Below are positions 47,905 through 56,717 of a stretch of 64,000 nt of DNA, in pieces. The translations under genes were made by a program, and so were the position numbers. Origin of the DNA: Reyranella sp. (GTDB taxonomy: Bacteria; Pseudomonadota; Alphaproteobacteria; Reyranellales; Reyranellaceae); the NCBI RefSeq assembly GCF_030651995.1, contig NZ_JAUSBN010000005.1, positions 124,001 to 188,000 of the forward strand. The letters are read 5' to 3'. Under the pieces are notes generated by a model. The model ran no database searches. It was not told the origin of the DNA and saw nothing but the letters and a program-made list of their open reading frames with translations. How positions within the stretch are numbered: the stretch's first letter is position 1; every line of letters begins with the position of its first letter.

Positions 47905-49128
47905 GTGACCTACACCTTCGATCTCGGCAATCCCGCGACCAACGCCAATCCCTTCCCGGAATTCGCGCGTCTGCGCGCCGAGGATCCGATCCACTGGTCG
48001 CCGGCCATGAAGGCCTGGATCATCACGCGCCATGCCGACGTGAAGCAGGTGGCGCTCAACAACAGGCAGATCTCGGCCGACCGGCTCACGCCCTTCTTCA
48101 AGACCAACCCCGAGTACCTGCGCGGCTCGATCGACAGCCTGGTTCGTTACCTCAACCACTGGATGGTGTTCCGGGATCCGCCCGACCACACGCGGCTGCG
48201 GCGGTTGTTCAACAAGGCCTTCACGCCGACCTCGGTGTCCAACCTGCGGCCCAGCATCGAGAGCATCGTTACCCACCTGATCGACGGCATGGAAGCCAGG
48301 GCCCGGCGCGGCGAGACCGTCGACTACATCGCCGATTTTGCCTATCCGCTGCCAGCCTCGGTGATCATGGACCTGCTGGGCGTGCCGCGGGCCGACCTCG
48401 AACGCGTAAAGGTCTGGTCCGACGACATCGCCCTGTTCATCGGCACGGCCCAGGTGGCCGGCAACAAGTACCTGCGTGCCGAATCCGGCGCCAAGGCCAT
48501 GTCGGACTATTTCCGCAGCCTGGTCGAGGCACGTACCGCAGAGCCGCACGACGACATGATCAGCCACCTCGTACTGGCGCGCGACGATCGCGATGCACTC
48601 ACGACCGACGAGATCATCGGCACCTGCATCCTGCTCCTGTTCGCCGGTCACGAAACGACCACCAACCTGATCGGCAACGGCTTCCTTTACTCGATGCGAC
48701 ATCGCGACCAGTGGGAGCGCCTGGTCGCCGATCCGTCCCTGGCCGGGAGCGCGGTCGAGGAATACCTGCGCTACGACGGCCCCTCGGGTGCCCTCGCCCG
48801 TGTCGCCGCCGCGGACCTCGAGATGGGCGGCAAGACGATTCGCCAAGGCCAGCGCCTCTTCGCCTTCATGAACTCGGCCAACCGCGATCCCGAGGCCGTC
48901 GCCGATCCCGACCGGTTCGACATCGGTCGCGAGCCCAATGCCCACCTCACCTTCGGTCACGGCATCCACTTCTGCCTGGGCGCGCCGCTCGCTCGTCTGG
49001 AGGCGCAGATCGCGACGACCCGGCTCGCGGAACGACTGCCCGACATCCGGCTTTCCGGCGGCGACCCGGAATGGCACGATTCGCTCATCCTGCGCGGCGT
49101 CAAGCGATTGCCGGTGCAACTCGGCTAG
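47905..49128 (+). CDS. Cytochrome P450
   Basis: The 407-residue soluble P450 has the I-helix motif FAGHETTTNL, the ExxR helix (EEYLRY), and the haem loop FGHGIHFCLG with thiolate Cys357. It resembles bacterial class I P450s acting on terpenoids, steroids or fatty acids. It starts with GTG, only about 26 bases after the TetR operator, with no clear ribosome site, so the mRNA may be nearly leaderless. A thiolase and a quinone reductase follow on the same strand. Confidence 0.93.
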   Translation: MTYTFDLGNPATNANPFPEFARLRAEDPIHWSPAMKAWIITRHADVKQVALNNRQISADRLTPFFKTNPEYLRGSIDSLVRYLNHWMVFRDPPDHTRLRRLFNKAFTPTSVSNLRPSIESIVTHLIDGMEARARRGETVDYIADFAYPLPASVIMDLLGVPRADLERVKVWSDDIALFIGTAQVAGNKYLRAESGAKAMSDYFRSLVEARTAEPHDDMISHLVLARDDRDALTTDEIIGTCILLLFAGHETTTNLIGNGFLYSMRHRDQWERLVADPSLAGSAVEEYLRYDGPSGALARVAAADLEMGGKTIRQGQRLFAFMNSANRDPEAVADPDRFDIGREPNAHLTFGHGIHFCLGAPLARLEAQIATTRLAERLPDIRLSGGDPEWHDSLILRGVKRLPVQLG

Positions 49129-49140
49129 GGAGACATTGGC

Positions 49141-50343
49141 ATGGCCTCTGGAATTCGCGACAAGGTCGCCATCGTCGGCATGGGGTGCACGCGCTTCGGC
49201 GAGCACTGGGACAAGGGCGCCGAGGAGTTGATGGTCGGCGCCTTCGAGGAGGCGATCGGCGATGCCGGCATCGAGCGCAAGCAGATCGATGCCGCCTGGC
49301 TTTCGACCTGCCTCGACGAGGTCCATGTCGGCAAGTCGGGCCTGCCGCTCTCCGAGACGCTGCGCTTCGACTATATTCCGGTCAGCCGCGTGGAAAACTA
49401 CTGCGCCTCCGGCTCCGATGCCTTCCGGTCGGCGGTCTATGCCGTCGCGGCCGGCGCCTGCGACATGGCCCTGGCGCTGGGTGTCGAAAAGCTGAAGGAC
49501 ACTGGCTTCGGCGGTCTGCCCGGCCTCAATGCCGGATCGACCGCACCGCTGTGGTGGTCGAACCTCACGGCCCCCGGCAGCTTCGCCCAGCTCGCCTCGG
49601 CCTATCGCGCCAAGCACGGCATCGGCCGAGACGACCTCAAGCGGGCAATGGCCCATATCTCGGTCAAGAGCCATGCCAATGGCGTCAAGAATCCCAAGGC
49701 TCACCTGCAGCGTGCGATTACCGAAGCCGACGTGCTGAACGCGCCGCTGATCGCCGATCCTCTGGGCCTCTACGATTGCTGCGGCGTGAGCGACGGCGCC
49801 GCCGCAGCCATCGTCACCACCCCCGAGATCGCGCGCAGCCTCGGCAAGAAGGATATCGTCTCGGTCAAGGCGCTCCAGATCGCGGGCTCCAATGGCATCG
49901 AGGAGCAGCACAATACCTGGGACGGAAGCTATTTCGCCACGGCCCGGGTCGCCGCCCAGCGCGCCTACCGCGAGGCCGGCATCGACCGGCCGCGCGAGCA
50001 GCTCAGCCTGGTGGAATGCCACGACTGCTTTTCCGTCACCGAACTGGTGACGCTGGAAGACCTGTTCATCTCGCCGGAAGGCGGCGCGGTGAGGGACGTG
50101 CTCGACGGCTTCTACGATTCGGATGGCAAGGTGCCGTGCCAGATCGACGGCGGCCTGAAGTGCTTCGGCCACCCGATCGGCGCCTCCGGCATCCGCATGA
50201 TCTACGAGATGTACCTCCAGCTGCAGGGCCGCGCCGGCGCCCGGCAGCGTCCCGACGTCCGCCTCGGCCTCACCCACAATCTCGGCGGCTTCCCGGCGCG
50301 CAACGTCTGCTCCGTTGCCATCGTCGGCGCCCTCGGCGCCTGA
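49141..50343 (+). CDS. Thiolase family protein (SCP-x-like)
   Basis: The 400-residue thiolase has active-site Cys88 in ENYCASGSDA, then VECHDCFSVTE and CFGHPIGASG with the histidine and second cysteine region. It belongs to the SCP-x/acetyl-CoA acetyltransferase group, often found in steroid or branched side-chain degradation. It lies 12 bases after the P450 gene, suggesting a pathway where P450 oxidation feeds a beta-oxidation cut. Confidence 0.9.
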   Translation: MASGIRDKVAIVGMGCTRFGEHWDKGAEELMVGAFEEAIGDAGIERKQIDAAWLSTCLDEVHVGKSGLPLSETLRFDYIPVSRVENYCASGSDAFRSAVYAVAAGACDMALALGVEKLKDTGFGGLPGLNAGSTAPLWWSNLTAPGSFAQLASAYRAKHGIGRDDLKRAMAHISVKSHANGVKNPKAHLQRAITEADVLNAPLIADPLGLYDCCGVSDGAAAAIVTTPEIARSLGKKDIVSVKALQIAGSNGIEEQHNTWDGSYFATARVAAQRAYREAGIDRPREQLSLVECHDCFSVTELVTLEDLFISPEGGAVRDVLDGFYDSDGKVPCQIDGGLKCFGHPIGASGIRMIYEMYLQLQGRAGARQRPDVRLGLTHNLGGFPARNVCSVAIVGALGA

Positions 50344-50356
50344 TAGAAAGCTCCTC

Positions 50357-51376
50357 ATGAAGGCCATGATCTGCCGCCAGTGGGGCGGCCCCGAGGACTT
50401 GCGTCTCGAAGATGTCGAGTCGCCGCCGCTGAAGGCCGGCCAGGTGCGCATCCGCATCCGCGCGGCCGGCGTCAGCTTCGCCACGACCCTTGTCATCGCG
50501 GGCAAGTACCAGCGGCGACCGCCCTTCCCCTTCGCCCCCGGCACCGAGGCCTCCGGCATCGTCACCGAAGTCGATCTCGCCTGCACGCGGGTTAAAGTCG
50601 GCGACGAGGTCGTGGCCGTGCTCGACTGGGGCGGGCTCGCCGAGGAAGTCGTGGCTCACGAGGTCAATGTCTTCCCCAAGCCGCGCAATGTGGGGTTCGT
50701 GGAGGCGATCCAGCTCGCCATCTCCTATCCGACGTCGGCCGGCGCCCTGACCTGGCCCGAGGCGCTCGACGTGCGGTCCGGTCATACGTTGCTGGTCCAT
50801 GCGGCGGCCGGCGGCGTCGGCATGGCGGCGGTCGAGATCGGCAAGATCCTCGGCGCGACGGTGATCGCCACCGCAGGCGGCCCGCGCAAGACGGCGTTCG
50901 CCAAGGCGCACGGCGCGGACCACGTCATCGACTACAGCGCGACCGACTTCCGCGAAGAAGTACTGAAGATCACCGGCGGCCGCGGCGTCGACCGGGTCTA
51001 CGATCCGGTCGGCGGCGACGTCTTTACGCAGTCCCTGCGGTGCATGGCCGTGGGCGGCCGCATCTGTCCGATCGGCTTCGCCAGCGGCACGATCCCCCAG
51101 GTCCCCGCCAACATCCTGCTGGTGAAGACCCTGGCCGTGATGGGCTTCAACTACGGCTACTATGTCGGCTGGAGCCCGCACGACGCGCGCTTCGAGGAGG
51201 CGGCGCGCACCTTCGCGCTGGCCGAGCGCATCCGCGGCTGGTGCGAACAGGGTCTCTGCCGCCCGCACGTCGACCGCACCTTTACCCTCCCCGACGCCGC
51301 GCAGGCGATGCGCGCGCTCCTGGAGCGTAGCGTCACCGGCCGCGTGGCGATCGTGATGGACGGGTCTGCGGGCTAG
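50357..51376 (+). CDS. NADPH:quinone oxidoreductase-like MDR protein
   Basis: The 339-residue MDR enzyme has PFPFAPGTEASGIVTEV, LVHAAAGGVGMAAVEIGK and GRGVDRVYDPVGGD, the zinc-free quinone oxidoreductase pattern. It may reduce an enoyl or quinone intermediate in the P450/thiolase pathway, whose gene ends 13 bases upstream. Its stop shares CTAG with the stop of the convergent lipoprotein gene. Confidence 0.9.
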   Translation: MKAMICRQWGGPEDLRLEDVESPPLKAGQVRIRIRAAGVSFATTLVIAGKYQRRPPFPFAPGTEASGIVTEVDLACTRVKVGDEVVAVLDWGGLAEEVVAHEVNVFPKPRNVGFVEAIQLAISYPTSAGALTWPEALDVRSGHTLLVHAAAGGVGMAAVEIGKILGATVIATAGGPRKTAFAKAHGADHVIDYSATDFREEVLKITGGRGVDRVYDPVGGDVFTQSLRCMAVGGRICPIGFASGTIPQVPANILLVKTLAVMGFNYGYYVGWSPHDARFEEAARTFALAERIRGWCEQGLCRPHVDRTFTLPDAAQAMRALLERSVTGRVAIVMDGSAG

Positions 51377-52221
51377 ATCAGGCCCGGCGCCTTGGTGCCG
51401 TAGCCGCTCGGCAGATCGCTGAAGTCCATGCAGTAGCCCTTCAGGGGCCGCGGCACCTTGCTGACGAACAGGTCATAGGGAATGGCCTCCGCGAGTACTG
51501 CGGCCGCCGTATTGATCTGTCCGCGCAGGAGGGCGGCATTGTTGGCGCCCATCTGCACGAAATCGTAGGGCTGGCCGCAATAGGTCCATGTCGCCTTGTG
51601 CAGCATCTGCTTGCGATCGGGCGACTGGACCTGGGCCGTGACCTGGGCGACGAGCGCGATCTTCGGGTTGACGTGCGCCTGATGGAAGATGGCGAGCCTG
51701 TACTCGACGGCGATGATGTGCGACGGCGCGCTACCCGCCGAAACAGTGGTCGCGCTTTGCTGAGCCGCCGTGGAAGCGCCTGCCGTGACACTGGAAACAA
51801 CGATGTTGCCGGCCACATTGGAAGCGGCGAGACGCGCCCTCAGATCTTCGGCGAAGTCGGTGTCCTGCATGGCAAGCCGCAGTTCGGTGCGCGTGTCATC
51901 CACCACGTTCTCCGATTGCGCCTCCGCCGCACCCTTCGCGCCTCCTATGGCTGCGCCCACGGGCGCGATGAGAAGTCCGAGGAGCGTGCCGCTACCAATG
52001 GTCGCCGCGGCACCTTGATTAGCCCCGCGCCTGGCGCCTTCGTCGCTGCCGCGCGCACCGATCTTGGAAGTGTCTGAGTTCTTTACCCCGGACACATCGC
52101 CCGATATCGACGTAATCGTCCGCAGCGTGGCTTCCGGTACCGGTTTGACAGGTGGTTCAGCACAGGCCGAAAGAAAAACACAGACAACACTCGCAACTGC
52201 GAAAACACGCGCAACCACCAT
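51373..52221 (-). CDS. Putative lipoprotein with glycine-zipper segment
   Basis: The 282-residue protein has a lipoprotein signal with lipobox-like LSAC in the first 22 residues. A glycine-rich hydrophobic stretch (LLGLLIAPVGAAIGGAKGAA) could form a membrane glycine zipper. The remainder is unrecognised. The ATG at 52221 is preceded by GGGGAGAG; a longer frame begins at 52248. It stands alone, convergent with the quinone reductase gene. Confidence 0.7.
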   Translation of the reverse strand: MVVARVFAVASVVCVFLSACAEPPVKPVPEATLRTITSISGDVSGVKNSDTSKIGARGSDEGARRGANQGAAATIGSGTLLGLLIAPVGAAIGGAKGAAEAQSENVVDDTRTELRLAMQDTDFAEDLRARLAASNVAGNIVVSSVTAGASTAAQQSATTVSAGSAPSHIIAVEYRLAIFHQAHVNPKIALVAQVTAQVQSPDRKQMLHKATWTYCGQPYDFVQMGANNAALLRGQINTAAAVLAEAIPYDLFVSKVPRPLKGYCMDFSDLPSGYGTKAPGLI

Positions 52222-52352
52222 CGATAGTCTCTCCCCCGGCTCTCTCAACCAGTGGAAACCATCGACGCGTTCCCTGTCAACGACTTAAATTTCCAGAGAT
52301 CACTCCGGTGTCGCGCCCCACGCGCGGATCCAATCCAGCGGGGCTATGTTCA

Positions 52353-53183
52353 CTACCTGCCGGTGAAATGCGGCTCGCGCTTTTCCAGGAAGGCCTTGAT
52401 GCCCTCCTTCATGTCCTCGGTCTGCATCAGCGGCAGGAGCTGCAGGAAGACGTGATGGACGTGCTCGTTGAACGGCTCGTTCCAGGCCATGCGCATCATC
52501 CGCTTGGCCGCCTGGATGGCGAGCGGCGCATTTGCCGCGATCTCCAGCGCCAGGTCGCGGGCGGCGCCCAGGACGTCCGCGTCCGGCACGACCTTGTTCA
52601 CGAGGCCGATCTCCAGTGATTGCGCGGCGGTCAAGGTCCGGCCGGTGAAGATCAGCTCCGAAGCCTTCGCCCAGCCCAGCATGCGCGGCAGATACCAGGT
52701 GCCACCGGACTCCGGCAGGACGCCGCGCTTGGCGTAGGAGGCGGCCAGCTTGGCCGACTGCGCCATCACCCGGATGTCGGCGCCGAGCGCCAGGTCGAGC
52801 CCGTAGCCGGCCGCGGAGCCGTTGAGGGCGCAGATCACCGGCTTGTCCATGGCATGCAGGACCGGCGGCGGCGTGTTGCGCAGGTCGATGCTGGTCGGCG
52901 TGGCGCCCGAACCGACGCTCAGATTGTCGGTGCCCTTGCTCTGTGCCTCGAGGTTCAGCCCGGCGCAGAAGGCGCGGCCCGCGCCGGTCAGGATCACGAC
53001 GCGCACGGCGCGGTCCTCGTTCGCCTTCACCAGCCCATCGGTGAGCTGCCTCAGCATCGGGCCGGAGATGGTGTTCATGCGCTGCGGCGCGTTGAGCGTG
53101 ACCGTCGCGATCGCGCCGTCGACGGCATAGAGCAGCTCCTCCGGCAGGGCCGAAGCTGTGGGTGCGGCCGCAAACTGGCTCAT
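52353..53183 (-). CDS. Enoyl-CoA hydratase/isomerase family protein (3)
   Basis: The 276-residue crotonase has GAGRAFCAGLNLE, NGSAAGYGLDLALGADIR and RGVLPESGGTWYLPRML with the catalytic Glu. Such members act as enoyl-CoA hydratases or dienoyl-CoA isomerases. A strong GGAGGAGGA precedes the ATG. It is divergent from the threonine aldolase gene by 54 bases. Confidence 0.9.
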   Translation of the reverse strand: MSQFAAAPTASALPEELLYAVDGAIATVTLNAPQRMNTISGPMLRQLTDGLVKANEDRAVRVVILTGAGRAFCAGLNLEAQSKGTDNLSVGSGATPTSIDLRNTPPPVLHAMDKPVICALNGSAAGYGLDLALGADIRVMAQSAKLAASYAKRGVLPESGGTWYLPRMLGWAKASELIFTGRTLTAAQSLEIGLVNKVVPDADVLGAARDLALEIAANAPLAIQAAKRMMRMAWNEPFNEHVHHVFLQLLPLMQTEDMKEGIKAFLEKREPHFTGR

Positions 53184-53237
53184 GTTTCCTCCTCCTGGCG
53201 ATTGCCGTTATGGTGGCGCAGGAGATCAGGACACGCC

Positions 53238-54281
53238 ATGCAAAACCGTTTCATCGACCTTTACAGCGACACCAAGACCAAGCCGTCCCCCGGCATGCGG
53301 AAGGCGATGGCCGACGCCGAGGTCGGCGACGAGCAGAAAATGGAGGACCCCACCGTCAACCGGCTGCGCGACCGCGTGTGCGAGCTTCTCGGCAAGGAAG
53401 ACGCGGTGTTCCTGCCGAGCGGCACCATGGGCAACCAGATCGCCATCCGGGTGCACTGCCGGCTGGGCGACGAGGTGATCGCGGACCGCACGGCCCATAT
53501 CATCAACGCCGAGTCGGGCGGGACCGCCGCCAATGCCGGCGTCATGATCCGCATGCTCGACGGCCCCCAAGGCGTCTTCACCGGCGAGCAGGTCAAGGAA
53601 GCGATCCGCGATCCGGGCAGCCGCAACGCGCCGCGCTCGCGCCTCGTGTCGATCGAGAACACGTCGAACGGCGGCTGCGGCACCGTGTGGCCGCTCGCCA
53701 CCATGCAGGGCGTGACCCAGGTGGCCCGCGAGGCCGGCCTCGGCCTGCACATGGACGGCGCCCGTCTCTGCAACGCGGTCGTCAAATCGGGAACGAAGGC
53801 CAGCGACTACGCCGCCTGCGTCGACTCGCTGTGGCTCGACTACACCAAGGGCCTGGGCGCGCCGGTCGGCGCCAGCCTGGCGGGCTCGAAGGAGTTCATC
53901 CACGAAGCCTGGCGCCAGAAGCAGATGCTGGGCGGCTCGATGCGCCAGTCCGGCATCATCGCCGCCGCCGCCCTCTACGCCCTCGAACACAACTGGGACC
54001 GTCTCGCCGAGGACCACGACAATGCCCGCCATCTGTCGGAGGGCATCGCCAACATCAAGGGCCTGAAGATCGACGTGCCGCGCATGGAGACCAACCTGGT
54101 CTTCTTCGAGGTCACCAAGCCCGGCTGGACGCCGGCCCGACTGGTCGAGGCCTGCAAGGAGCGCGGCGTCGGCATGGGCACCGCGGCCGGCAACCGCATC
54201 CGCGCCGTCACCCACCTCGACGTCAACAAGGCCGACATCGACAGCGCCCTCAAGGTGATCAGCGACGCGCTGGCGGCCTGA
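53238..54281 (+). CDS. Low-specificity threonine aldolase family protein
   Basis: The 347-residue PLP fold-type I enzyme has DLYSDTKTKPSPGMRKAM at the start, GLHMDGARLCNA, and the PLP lysine (Lys204) in LDYTKGLGAPVGAS. It cleaves L-threonine or other beta-hydroxy amino acids to glycine and an aldehyde. ATG at 53238. A palindromic element follows the stop. Confidence 0.92.
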   Translation: MQNRFIDLYSDTKTKPSPGMRKAMADAEVGDEQKMEDPTVNRLRDRVCELLGKEDAVFLPSGTMGNQIAIRVHCRLGDEVIADRTAHIINAESGGTAANAGVMIRMLDGPQGVFTGEQVKEAIRDPGSRNAPRSRLVSIENTSNGGCGTVWPLATMQGVTQVAREAGLGLHMDGARLCNAVVKSGTKASDYAACVDSLWLDYTKGLGAPVGASLAGSKEFIHEAWRQKQMLGGSMRQSGIIAAAALYALEHNWDRLAEDHDNARHLSEGIANIKGLKIDVPRMETNLVFFEVTKPGWTPARLVEACKERGVGMGTAAGNRIRAVTHLDVNKADIDSALKVISDALAA

Positions 54282-54317
54282 ACTCGTTTCGAGCGCACTC
54301 GACTCCATCGTACCAAC

Positions 54318-54426
54318 CTCATGCTGAGGAGCGCTCCGCAGAAGCGCGTCTCGAAGCATGGGAACGAGCACCGCGTCCGTTGCTCACCCTTCGAGACGGC
54401 GCGCTTCGCGCGCCTCCTCAGGGTGA
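54318..54426. repeat. Long imperfect inverted repeat (intergenic palindromic element)
   Basis: The left arm begins CTCATGCTGAGGAG and the right arm ends CTCCTCAGGGTGAG. They pair with several mismatches through inner segments GAAGCGCGTCTCGAAG and CTTCGAGACGGCGCGCTTC. It separates the convergent threonine aldolase and 704-residue protein genes. The TGAGGAGC...TCTCGAAG arrangement is a familiar dispersed palindrome of alphaproteobacteria. Confidence 0.8.
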
Positions 54427-54475
54427 GGCGGGTGGGTCAACTCGACATGGAAGATCTCGGAAGATCGCGCCGGAC

Positions 54476-56590
54476 CTACGGCACCGCGTGGCCGCGGCGG
54501 ACCCATTCCTGGACCAGGAAACGGACGTCGAAGATCGGTTTGCTGTCATAGCCCTTGCCGACCCAGCAGAACTGGCGCTGATCGAGGCTGCGACCCTCGA
54601 CCAGGCGAACTCCGGCCTCCAGCTCGCCCCGCCGGGCGAGAGCGACGGCCTGCAAGCCCTGCAACGTGTCGCGCAGGCAGGCGACGTCCTTGGCGGGCAA
54701 CTGCGCCAGGTCCTTCGGAAGCGATCGGGTCGCCGCCTCGATCTCGGATGCAGCACCATCCCAGGCCAGCGCATCGGCCACCTCGACCAGCCGGCGGCTG
54801 GCTTCCTGCGCGTCGATGCCCTGGCGCAGGCCCACGAGCGTCGCGAGATCGGTCCGGTCGCCCATCTCGCGCAGCAGCATGACGCCAACGAAGATGTCGG
54901 AGACGCCGAAGGCGCCGGCGCTGCCGGCCACGAAGCCGCGCAGCATCGCCTTCGCCCGGTCGCGCCGCCCCTGCAGCAGCAGGAGCCGCAGCGCCGGAAG
55001 GTCCTTGCCCGGAAACACGTGGAGATAGGCATCGAGCGCGGCCGCGGCGCGGTCCGTCAGACCGGCATTCTGCCGCGCCTCGATAATGTGGAGGACGGGA
55101 CCGGCGTCGAGATCGACCGCGGCCGGCTCCGCTTCCATGAGCGCCCGGGCATCGACGGCATTGCCTTCGAGCACCAGGGCGATCAACTGGAGTTGCGCCC
55201 GCAGTTTGGGATTGATGCGATCCAGGGTTTCCCGGTCGGGCCCGGCCAGCCCAGCCAGTCTCCGCGCCAGCGGGGAGCGGGGATAGTTCGCGAGGAACGA
55301 TAGCGCCCAGTCCACGCCCAGCGCCTTGGCCGCCGCGTCGTCGATCGGTGCGCCCGCCGCCACGCGCGCGAGGATCAGCGACTGCCGCGCCCCGTGCCAG
55401 GCGAGCGCCGGCGCATTGTTGCGACGCGCGATATCGGTCTGGGCCTCGGCCGCAAGGATCGCGGCATTCGTGAGATCGATGCCGTTCTCGCGCGCGCTCT
55501 TGTCGAAGATGGCGATCAGCTGCTCGATCAGTTCGACGGAAGCCGGTCCCGCCGTCGCTCCGGCCACCGCTTCCGCGAGGGCCACGAGATAGGGCTGTCC
55601 CAGCGCCGTGCGGCCGGGCTGTGCCGTCAGCTTGAAGGCCGACTGCCAGTAGACGCTGCGCGCCTGCCAGCGCCGCGCAAAGCCGCGATCGAGCGTCCAG
55701 TCGCAGTCGCCATAATCCACCGACACGCGGCGGTCGGGTGACAGTTGTCGCGGTTCGACGGCCTCGACGACCTTGCGGACGAGACGCTCGACCTCCGCGC
55801 TGTCGCCGCGCCGGCTGGCCATGACGGCCAGGCGCGCCAGGATCTCCGGACCGGCCGGGGCGCGGCGCGTGGTCTGCGTCATGCTGCCGGCCACACGCTG
55901 CTCGGCCTCGGCCGAGGCCCCGAGATCGGCCAGCCTCAACCCCATCGCGGCGTCGAGTTCGGGCGCGGTCAGGCGCGTTGCGACCTGCCGTGCCAGCGAC
56001 CGGTGGCCCCGCTGGCACAGCCAGTCGATGGCGACGCTGCGATTGACGAGTCCCGCGACCTCGCCGACGCCTGGCTGCATCGACTGGAAGAACCAGCTCA
56101 TGGCATCGGCGTCGTTCGCGCGCATGAGCTGAAGGAAATACTGTTTGTTCACGCCCTCGCCCGACGACAGGCCGGAGTATTGCCGGTCGAACAGGAATAT
56201 GCGCTGCAGGTCGTCGCGCTCCTCGGCCAGCGTCCGGGCCGCGGCCAGTCCGACTTCGATGACTTCGCGGTCGCTCGATGCGGACGGAGATTTCTCCGCG
56301 AGCGCCTCGTCGATCGCCCTCAGCCGGTCGGCCGCCTCGTACTGCCGATGGGTCGACGGCAGGGAGAGCAGCGCCAGATAGGCCTCGACCTGCATCCGCC
56401 GCTTCAGGTCGGCATTCATCTCCCGCTGGGCCTTGTCGAGATGCGCATCGACCAACTCGATCGCGCGGGCGAGCGTCGTGCGCTCAGAGGGCGTCACGGC
56501 GGCCGGCGATTGCGCCTGGCCGAGGGAAGCGAAGCAGTGCACTGCCAAGGCCGCAGCCAAGACAGACTTGATCCAAACCCTAAATTTCAT
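54476..56590 (-). CDS. Large secreted helical-repeat protein of unknown function
   Basis: The 704-residue protein has a signal peptide (KSVLAAALAVHCFASLGQA) and then almost entirely alpha-helical sequence rich in Ala, Leu and Arg, in the style of TPR or related repeats, with no recognised domain. A cysteine near the end (FCWVGKGY) stands out. The ATG at 56590 is taken because it directly precedes the signal sequence; the frame runs on to 56659. It is divergent from the molybdenum hydroxylase gene. Probably a periplasmic scaffold. Confidence 0.7.
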   Translation of the reverse strand: MKFRVWIKSVLAAALAVHCFASLGQAQSPAAVTPSERTTLARAIELVDAHLDKAQREMNADLKRRMQVEAYLALLSLPSTHRQYEAADRLRAIDEALAEKSPSASSDREVIEVGLAAARTLAEERDDLQRIFLFDRQYSGLSSGEGVNKQYFLQLMRANDADAMSWFFQSMQPGVGEVAGLVNRSVAIDWLCQRGHRSLARQVATRLTAPELDAAMGLRLADLGASAEAEQRVAGSMTQTTRRAPAGPEILARLAVMASRRGDSAEVERLVRKVVEAVEPRQLSPDRRVSVDYGDCDWTLDRGFARRWQARSVYWQSAFKLTAQPGRTALGQPYLVALAEAVAGATAGPASVELIEQLIAIFDKSARENGIDLTNAAILAAEAQTDIARRNNAPALAWHGARQSLILARVAAGAPIDDAAAKALGVDWALSFLANYPRSPLARRLAGLAGPDRETLDRINPKLRAQLQLIALVLEGNAVDARALMEAEPAAVDLDAGPVLHIIEARQNAGLTDRAAAALDAYLHVFPGKDLPALRLLLLQGRRDRAKAMLRGFVAGSAGAFGVSDIFVGVMLLREMGDRTDLATLVGLRQGIDAQEASRRLVEVADALAWDGAASEIEAATRSLPKDLAQLPAKDVACLRDTLQGLQAVALARRGELEAGVRLVEGRSLDQRQFCWVGKGYDSKPIFDVRFLVQEWVRRGHAVP

Positions 56591-56717
56591 CGTCGATGCT
56601 GGTCGCCCGAACCGGTGTATGATGGGGGTTAACGAACGACTGAGTACATTTGGTGGCAAAGATTACAACAGACCGGCCGGTTCGGCGCCCCATCCCCTCC
56701 CGGACCGGCGGGACCCG

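Noticed and set aside
47562..50586. Very long open frames (over 900 codons) on both strands across the P450 and thiolase genes
   Set aside because: They are out-of-phase shadows of clear P450 and thiolase genes and show no domain.
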